DNA of 56,735 bases from Schleiferilactobacillus perolens DSM 12744 (GTDB lineage: Bacteria > Bacillota > Bacilli > Lactobacillales > Lactobacillaceae), in assembly GCF_001435585.1 (NCBI RefSeq), contig NZ_AZEC01000003.1, positions 118,218 through 174,952 of the forward strand, given 5' to 3'. Position 1 is the first letter of the stretch, and each line of letters begins with the position of its first letter. Shown piece after piece: positions 51,920-56,735 of the stretch. The position numbers were made by a program, and so were the translations under genes. The notes beneath the pieces are model-generated. The model was not told where the DNA came from. It did no database searches and saw only the letters and a list, made by a program, of their open reading frames with translations.

Positions 51920-53599
51920 ATGACGGTAATTGGAATTGATTTTGGCACAGCCAATTCTTTAGTGGGATATTTCGATGGTCAAGCACCACGTATTATCCCC
52001 AATGAATGGGGCGCAGAAGTGACGCCCACAGTGGTGAATGTGGATGAAACCGGACAAGTCACCGTGGGGGCGGTGGCCCAAAGCCGGGGAATTTTAAACC
52101 CAGACGCCACCGCTGCCAACTTCAAATCGTTGTTGGGGACAGCAAAACAGTATCATTTACGAGACCGGCAGTTCACGCCGACTGAGTTGACTGCGTTAGT
52201 ACTTAAGAGTCAACGGATCAGTGCTGAACGCTATTTGCACGAGACAATTAGTGAGGCAATTGTGAGCGTCCCGTCGTATTTTGACAATCAGCAACGCGAT
52301 GCATTAATTCAAGCGGCACAGCTGGCTGGGTTAACGGTCATGAAGCTGGTCTGTGATCCAGTGGCAGCGCTGGCGGCCAGTGGGATTTCAGCGGATCAAG
52401 AAAGTCGGGTCTTGGTGGCGGACATGGGTCGAGACCGGTTTACAGTGAGCGCCGTGCATACGATTGGCAAAACGCGGCAAGTGACCGCCCAAGCCACCGT
52501 CAATCACTTGGGCGGCGCTGATTTCACCCAAACACTAGTCGATGATTTCATTGTGCAAAAGGGTTTGTCAGAGTTGGATGCGGCAGCTTATATGCAAATC
52601 GCCACCCAAATGGAAATTATCAAGCGGGGACTTCATTTTACAAATCAGGAAACTGTCTTTTTAACTGTGCGTGGAGATGAATATACATATACGTTAACCG
52701 CGGAACATCTGAGCAAAATATTTGCGCCGTTGATCGATATTTTGACTGAGCCCTTTGCGACTGTCTTGCATCGGGTGGGCTGGCAGTTGGCCGCGGTGGA
52801 TAAAATTGTATTTAGCGGCGCCGGCGGTGAATTTCCAGTCATTCAGCAACATGTGCGCACACTGCAGGGCAATTTGAGCATTGTCAGTGATACGCCTGGC
52901 GATCGGGTGGCATTGGGCGTGGCAGCGTTAGCTGGCATGCCGTTGCAAGACTTGATGCGACCGGAAATGATCTTGACGCCCACAGCCGCTCATTCTTATG
53001 GGATTCAAACTAGGCGGAAAACTTTTGCGGGTTGGTTAACGGACGGGTTTGTGCCGCTGATTGAACGCGGCCAGCCGCTCCCTGTTGAAAAGACAGTGAA
53101 GCTGGCCACGAATCCAGCGGATACTGAAGTATTTATCCCCATCTTTTTGGGGGAAAGCATGCATAATCGCAACAATCTGCAAATTGGTGAATGTCACCTG
53201 CAAAAGCATCCGCAAGCTAACGAATTAATCGTCATTACGTTCCGATTGGCTGCCGATGGGGAGTTGCAGATCTTGGTGAGCAATGAAGCCACGGATGAAT
53301 TGACTCAGCAGACGATCGAGGTCACCCCGACGGTGGTCAATCAACCCGTGGATCAAGCCACTGTGCAGCGGGTAAATGCCTTCGCCGTACCGCAAAAGAA
53401 CGAAGAGGAAGACCAATTGATTTTGACGCAACTGGAACGTTTAGCTAATGAAAATAATGGCGCCATTCGTCAACAGTTTGAAAACAAACGACGGCAGCTC
53501 ATTCAACTATTGGCTGATCACAATCCGGCGGCCATTGCTAAGTACCGCCAGGAATTTGACGCTTTTTTGCGGGACATGCAAAGCGAATATATCCTTTAG
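51920..53599 (+). CDS. Divergent Hsp70-family protein
   Basis: The 559-residue DnaK/HscC-like protein opens with GIDFGTANSLVGYF (phosphate 1). The middle holds VSVPSYFDNQQRDALIQAAQLAG and DPVAALAASG. The phosphate 2 loop, normally DLGGGTFD, reads DMGRDRFTV, and the adenosine motif is FSGAGGEFPVIQQ. The substrate-binding part is shortened (about 370-470) and a helical tail of about 90 residues follows. No dnaJ, grpE or hrcA is adjacent, and no CIRCE repeat is visible upstream. GGGGAGGTG precedes the ATG. It may be a specialised chaperone or a nucleotide-binding relative with altered ATPase. Confidence 0.88.
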   Translation: MTVIGIDFGTANSLVGYFDGQAPRIIPNEWGAEVTPTVVNVDETGQVTVGAVAQSRGILNPDATAANFKSLLGTAKQYHLRDRQFTPTELTALVLKSQRISAERYLHETISEAIVSVPSYFDNQQRDALIQAAQLAGLTVMKLVCDPVAALAASGISADQESRVLVADMGRDRFTVSAVHTIGKTRQVTAQATVNHLGGADFTQTLVDDFIVQKGLSELDAAAYMQIATQMEIIKRGLHFTNQETVFLTVRGDEYTYTLTAEHLSKIFAPLIDILTEPFATVLHRVGWQLAAVDKIVFSGAGGEFPVIQQHVRTLQGNLSIVSDTPGDRVALGVAALAGMPLQDLMRPEMILTPTAAHSYGIQTRRKTFAGWLTDGFVPLIERGQPLPVEKTVKLATNPADTEVFIPIFLGESMHNRNNLQIGECHLQKHPQANELIVITFRLAADGELQILVSNEATDELTQQTIEVTPTVVNQPVDQATVQRVNAFAVPQKNEEEDQLILTQLERLANENNGAIRQQFENKRRQLIQLLADHNPAAIAKYRQEFDAFLRDMQSEYIL

Positions 53600-53608
53600 A
53601 GAACACAG

Positions 53609-53653
53609 AATAAGGCCTTGAATCCGTAAGTGGACTCAAGGCCTTATTTTTTG
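53609..53653. terminator. Terminator between Hsp70-like and membrane protein genes
   Basis: AATAAGGCCTTGA pairs with TCAAGGCCTTATT, followed by TTTTTG. It lies between two convergent genes. Confidence 0.85.
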
Positions 53654-53667
53654 ATGGTGTGGTCAGT

Positions 53668-54162
53668 TTACTGTTCGATATTTTGGACTTCAATTGGGGT
53701 ATTGCCTGGCACGAGTGACCGCAATTCTTTTTGAATCGTGGGCAGCGCCTGGGAAAACGATAATTGAATCCGCTGCTGGGCATTGGTCACAAAAATTGCG
53801 ACTACCCGTTCTTTGCCGTTGGGTAAAGTGAGTGGGATCAGCGTGATACCGGCTAACCGATCGTATTGGACCGTCGCGGAAAAGAAGCCGCTGTTAACCA
53901 GCCGCTTGTCGCCGATACCGCCGACACCGGCTTGAATGCAGTTTAATATGAACGCTGATAAACCGACGATAAACAGCCATTTATCAATTTGATCTAGTCC
54001 GAGCGTACCGACGGAGCCAAAGGACATGATGAGCAGTCCCATCAATAACGGCCACAAATTGTAGCGAGACCGAATGACGATCTGTCCCTGCCAATAGATA
54101 GCGACGAGGCAGCCGATGAGAAGCATCGCGTCGATGGCGAACATGAGTGTTGTCCAAATCAT
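53668..54162 (-). CDS. Small membrane protein of unknown function
   Basis: The 164-residue protein has three predicted membrane segments (about 3-24, 36-55, 63-80) and a soluble C-terminal half of mixed strands (FFSATVQYDRLAGITLIPL, KERVVAIFVTNAQQRIQLSF). This layout resembles PH-like or DUF-type membrane proteins, but I do not recognise a named family. AAAGGGTG precedes the ATG. It is a single gene between the Hsp70-like terminator and a family A repeat. Confidence 0.75.
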   Translation of the reverse strand: MIWTTLMFAIDAMLLIGCLVAIYWQGQIVIRSRYNLWPLLMGLLIMSFGSVGTLGLDQIDKWLFIVGLSAFILNCIQAGVGGIGDKRLVNSGFFSATVQYDRLAGITLIPLTLPNGKERVVAIFVTNAQQRIQLSFSQALPTIQKELRSLVPGNTPIEVQNIEQ

Positions 54163-54256
54163 TATCGTTTTTCACCCTTTACTAATTTCGTGAATAGTAT
54201 ATCACAGTGCTCATGTTCACCCTATGGACTTTAGAATGAGATATGTGAGCAAAAAA

Positions 54257-54500
54257 GGGGACTGGGATAAAATTTCAGCTTGGGAGCCGTGCCAATGCTG
54301 CGCAATCTCCGGTGAAATGGGGCTGGAACGTGGTGACGGCGCTTGAAGCCCGCAAAGTACGCGGTCTTCAAGACGCCTAACCACATCAGTGCGCAAAGTG
54401 CGCGCACTGTGTGGTTCCCACCACTGAGCCCCATTTCACCTCCGATTGCTCCGCATTGGCACTACACTCGTCAAGATTTGAAACTTTATCCCAGTCCCAC
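54257..54500 (-). repeat. Family A cloverleaf repeat with extended flanking stem (A7)
   Basis: The core (54289-54463) is inverted relative to other copies. The terminal arms are GTGCCAATGCTGCGCAATC and its partner. Arm i (54379-54416) is ACCACA...GTGCGC with its partner, unrelated in sequence to other copies but fully paired. Arm ii is GGCGTCTTGAAG/CTTCAAGCGCC. Outside, GGGACTGGGATAAA (54258 region) pairs with TTTATCCCAGTCCC (54486 region), lengthening the stem. It sits between two minus-strand genes and could also end the pox transcript. Confidence 0.87.
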
Positions 54501-54534
54501 TTACATTCGTGGACTTTGAGACAGAAGATGATGT

Positions 54535-56274
54535 TTAGGCGTTATTGTCTGCTAAGAAGTCAGTTAATGGTGTGAGGCCTTGGGCTTGGTACTTGGCCAC
54601 GAAGGCGTCAACAGCTGCGGGGTCTTGGGTCTTTTTGTCTAAGACTAATTGTTCCACTGGCAGCGGTCGGTCATTAGCGATGTGAACATCAATGACAACA
54701 GGGCCCTTGGCATTCTTGGCCTGAGCAAAGGCATCACGTAATTCTGCCAGGGTGTGTACTGTGAAGCCAGTCGCCCCCATGGCTTTAGCCGCTAAGCCGA
54801 AGTCAGCATCTTGCAAAGCAACGCCGGAGTGAGGTTGTTTGGTGTCATCTTGTTCTGCTTCGATGAAGCCCAAGGAATCATTAGACAAGATCACGTTGAT
54901 GATGGGCAAGTTATATTTTACTTGGGTAATGATATCCTGCATCACCATTGTGAAGCCGCCGTCACCGGAGATGGACCATACTTGACGATCTGGATACTTG
55001 GTTTGCGCACCGATAGCGGCAGGGACACCATAACCCATGGTGGCATACCAGGCCGAGGTGGTGAAGCGTTGTTGATCATGCATCTTCAAGAACCGATAGC
55101 CATCAATCGTGACGTTGCCGACATCCACTTGGAAGATGGCATCGTCAGTGGCCATGGCGTTGATTTCTTTGAAAATGGGTTCAACGCGCAACGGTGTACG
55201 ATCATCATCAGCAAAGCTGTCGACCCATTTCGTCCAGTTAGCCCGGTTGGCCAAAGTCGCCTTATACCAGCCATCTTCCGGCCATGCAGCAATCTTTTCT
55301 CTTAAGGCTTGAATCGTCTTCGTGGCATCGGCCAAAATAGCCAAATCAACATGATGGCGGCGAGTGAACTTCGTGTTATCAATATCCACCTGGATATATT
55401 TGGCATCTGGCTTGATAAAGTACGGCTGGAATGGCATATCCGTACCAATCGCTAACACGGTGTCGGCTTGGCCCATGGTTTCTACCCCGGGTTTGGTGGC
55501 GACCCGGCCAGCTGCGCCTTGATAAGCAGGATAGTCATCTGGGACGATTCCCTTAGCAATGGCACTAGACATGATCGGTGCGTGCAGTTTTTCGGATAGG
55601 GCAATGATATCTTTACCGGCGCCCTTAGCACCTAAACCAAAGTAAATCAAAGGACGTTTGGCATTGGCGAGAATCTCCGCCGCTTTTTCAATCAATGCAG
55701 AATCTGGTTCTGGCAGGATCGGTTTCTGGAAAGTATAAGCCGAGCTGACATAATTATCGTCAATTTGCTGCCAGCCCAGATCCTTAGGAATGGTCACCAC
55801 GGCCACCCCAGAGTGCCGGTAAGCTTGGCGAATGGCCTCATCCACGACCGCAGGCATTTGCTGTGCTGTCATGACGGTCCGGTTGTAAACAGACACGTCC
55901 GCAAACATTGGGTTTTCGTTCATTTCTTGGAAGTAAGATGTATTCATGGCCCCCGTCGGTACTTGGCCGACTAATGCCAACACGGGAACATGGTCATATT
56001 GGGCGTCATAAAGACCGTTCAATAAATGCACAGCGCCAGGCCCGGCTGAACCAAAAGTGGCCGCAATCTGACCTGAGACCTTCGCTTGCCCGGCTGCTGC
56101 TAACGCCCCGACCTCTTCATGCCGTACCTGAATGTAGTGCATTCGGTCCCGCAAATTATAAAGGGCGTTCATCGTGGAATCGAATGAACCGCCCGGTAAA
56201 CCGTAAATCGTATCGATCCCCCAATCGAGCAATACCTTGATCATCGCATCGGATGCATTAATTTTATCCGCCAT
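54535..56274 (-). CDS. pox: Pyruvate oxidase
   Basis: The 579-residue thiamine-diphosphate and FAD enzyme converts pyruvate, phosphate and oxygen to acetyl phosphate, CO2 and H2O2. The conserved Glu is in QVRHEEVGA, GSAGPGAVHLLNGLYDA follows, and the ThDP motif runs from ISGDGGFTM to the Asn in ILSNDSLGF. The central FAD domain is about 185-340. The ATG at 56274 has GGAGGGAGG upstream and gives the canonical start. A cre-like but poor TGTAAGCACTTTAC lies upstream. Together with nox it suits an organism that uses oxygen; Pox-type rather than acetolactate synthase by overall resemblance. Confidence 0.93.
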   Translation of the reverse strand: MADKINASDAMIKVLLDWGIDTIYGLPGGSFDSTMNALYNLRDRMHYIQVRHEEVGALAAAGQAKVSGQIAATFGSAGPGAVHLLNGLYDAQYDHVPVLALVGQVPTGAMNTSYFQEMNENPMFADVSVYNRTVMTAQQMPAVVDEAIRQAYRHSGVAVVTIPKDLGWQQIDDNYVSSAYTFQKPILPEPDSALIEKAAEILANAKRPLIYFGLGAKGAGKDIIALSEKLHAPIMSSAIAKGIVPDDYPAYQGAAGRVATKPGVETMGQADTVLAIGTDMPFQPYFIKPDAKYIQVDIDNTKFTRRHHVDLAILADATKTIQALREKIAAWPEDGWYKATLANRANWTKWVDSFADDDRTPLRVEPIFKEINAMATDDAIFQVDVGNVTIDGYRFLKMHDQQRFTTSAWYATMGYGVPAAIGAQTKYPDRQVWSISGDGGFTMVMQDIITQVKYNLPIINVILSNDSLGFIEAEQDDTKQPHSGVALQDADFGLAAKAMGATGFTVHTLAELRDAFAQAKNAKGPVVIDVHIANDRPLPVEQLVLDKKTQDPAAVDAFVAKYQAQGLTPLTDFLADNNA

Positions 56275-56402
56275 GTTAAAAAAGCCTCCCTCAAATAATG
56301 GTGTATCTCTTACTCGCGGCACTTACTATCAAAAAATAAGTAAAGTGCTTACATGTTTATGGTAAAGCATGGAGGGAGAGAAGGCAAGAGAAAAGTACCA
56401 GA

Positions 56403-56516
56403 GGGCAAAGCCGACCGGTTAGAAGCGGCGTCAGAAGACCGGGGCGGCAGAAAAACCCGCGCTTAGGTTTTTTTGCCGCCCCGGTCTTCTGACATAGCTT
56501 CTGGTCGGCTTTGCCC
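56403..56516 (-). repeat. Family B hairpin repeat upstream of pox (B5)
   Basis: This is a near-perfect 114-nt hairpin. GGGCAAAGCCGACC pairs with GGTCGGCTTTGCCC, then AGAAGC/GCTTCT, then GTCAGAAGACCGGGGCGGCA with its complement. The loop is the reverse complement of the CCTAAG...GGG core. It lies about 130 bp upstream of the pox start. Confidence 0.88.
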
Positions 56517-56625
56517 GTTTACGGAGGTGGTGTTGGTTCTTAATCCGCATTTTTCCATTCCTTCGTATACGTGAAGTGGCGGGCCTAAAAGCGTACTGCG
56601 AGGTTTTCCACGCGCTGTCAAAACG

Positions 56626-56735
56626 GGCTCCGCCGACCAGGGGCTAGAGCGCAAGAGCGAAGGCACATAAAACCTAAGGGCGGGTTTTCTGCGCCTTCGC
56701 TCTTGCGCTTACGCCCCTAACCGGTCGGCTCCGCC
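56626..56735 (+). repeat. Family B hairpin repeat, cut by the window end (B6)
   Basis: GGGCTCCGCCGACC pairs with GGTCGGCTCCGCC at the window edge. GCGCAAGAGCGAAGGC pairs with its complement, and the apex is AAAACC-TAAGGGC-GGGTTTT. Between B5 and B6 (56517-56625) I see no gene. Confidence 0.85.

Noticed and set aside
56320-56370. cre site upstream of pox (TGTAAGCACTTTAC)
   Set aside because: The central CG and the right half do not match the consensus well enough to list it.
1-56735. Possible circular molecule, because both ends carry family B repeats
   Set aside because: The two ends are different copies of a dispersed repeat and do not join into one continuous hairpin; the gene content is chromosomal.
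1-56735. CRISPR array, prophage or insertion sequence
   Set aside because: No regularly spaced short repeats, integrase, phage structural genes or transposase frames were seen; the repeats present are dispersed single elements.

Overview
The window is about 53% GC chromosomal DNA from a low-GC Gram-positive fermenter, most likely Lactobacillaceae. The gene content fits: pyruvate oxidase, a flavin NADH oxidase, PTS-dependent dihydroxyacetone kinase, carboxymuconolactone-decarboxylase/cupin stress genes, GRP sugar uptake and strong AGGAGG ribosome binding sites. The mannosidase set suggests a Schleiferilactobacillus- or Lacticaseibacillus-like genus, but this is a guess. I see no rRNA, tRNA, phage, insertion sequence or CRISPR array.

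Layout. 1-16.9 kb: a mannose-glycan utilisation locus. It has a GH92 alpha-mannosidase and a GntR/LacI-type regulator on the minus strand, then GH125, GH38 and a GH28-like beta-helix protein on the plus strand. These are followed by an LplB/LplC/LplA-type oligosaccharide ABC importer without its own ATPase, and a YesL/YesM/YesN-type membrane protein, histidine kinase and AraC response regulator. None of the glycosidases has a signal peptide, so oligosaccharides are probably imported and then trimmed in the cytoplasm. 17-22 kb: a small basic protein, a CydDC-like heterodimeric ABC exporter and an orphan protein with an Mrr-like C-terminal domain. 22.2-28.8 kb: a fluoride-linked region with two fluoride riboswitches, one before an enolase (the classic fluoride-sensitive enzyme) and one before a crcB/fluC pair. 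Between them lie a P3A H+-ATPase, an N-formylglutamate amidohydrolase-like gene and a lone rmlB. 28.8-32.7 kb: a cupin/CMD/CMD operon, a divergent LysR regulator and NADH oxidase. 33-39.3 kb: dhaKLM, an unknown protein, a GRP sugar transporter, a membrane protein and a CoA-acylating aldehyde dehydrogenase. 39.4-43 kb: an LmrCD-type heterodimeric ABC exporter. 43-49.4 kb: a HIT protein, an AraC regulator, a phnDCEE phosphonate-type importer and a TMEM175-like channel. 49.4-56.3 kb: two membrane-anchored polysaccharide deacetylases, a small basic protein, a divergent orphan Hsp70, a small membrane protein and pyruvate oxidase.

The most striking content is intergenic. Two families of large structured repeats recur through the window. 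Family A is a cloverleaf-like element of about 170-215 bp with long terminal inverted repeats and two internal arms. It has five full-size copies plus a half copy and a tiny remnant, and the arms change sequence between copies while keeping base pairing. Family B is a near-perfect hairpin of about 85-115 nt with a conserved apical CCTAAG...GGG loop and freely varying stems. It has five hairpins plus partial copies, and two of the locations lie inside ABC-importer operons next to the solute-binding-protein gene. The covariation argues that the folded form is what is kept. These repeats are the best candidate here for an undescribed system.
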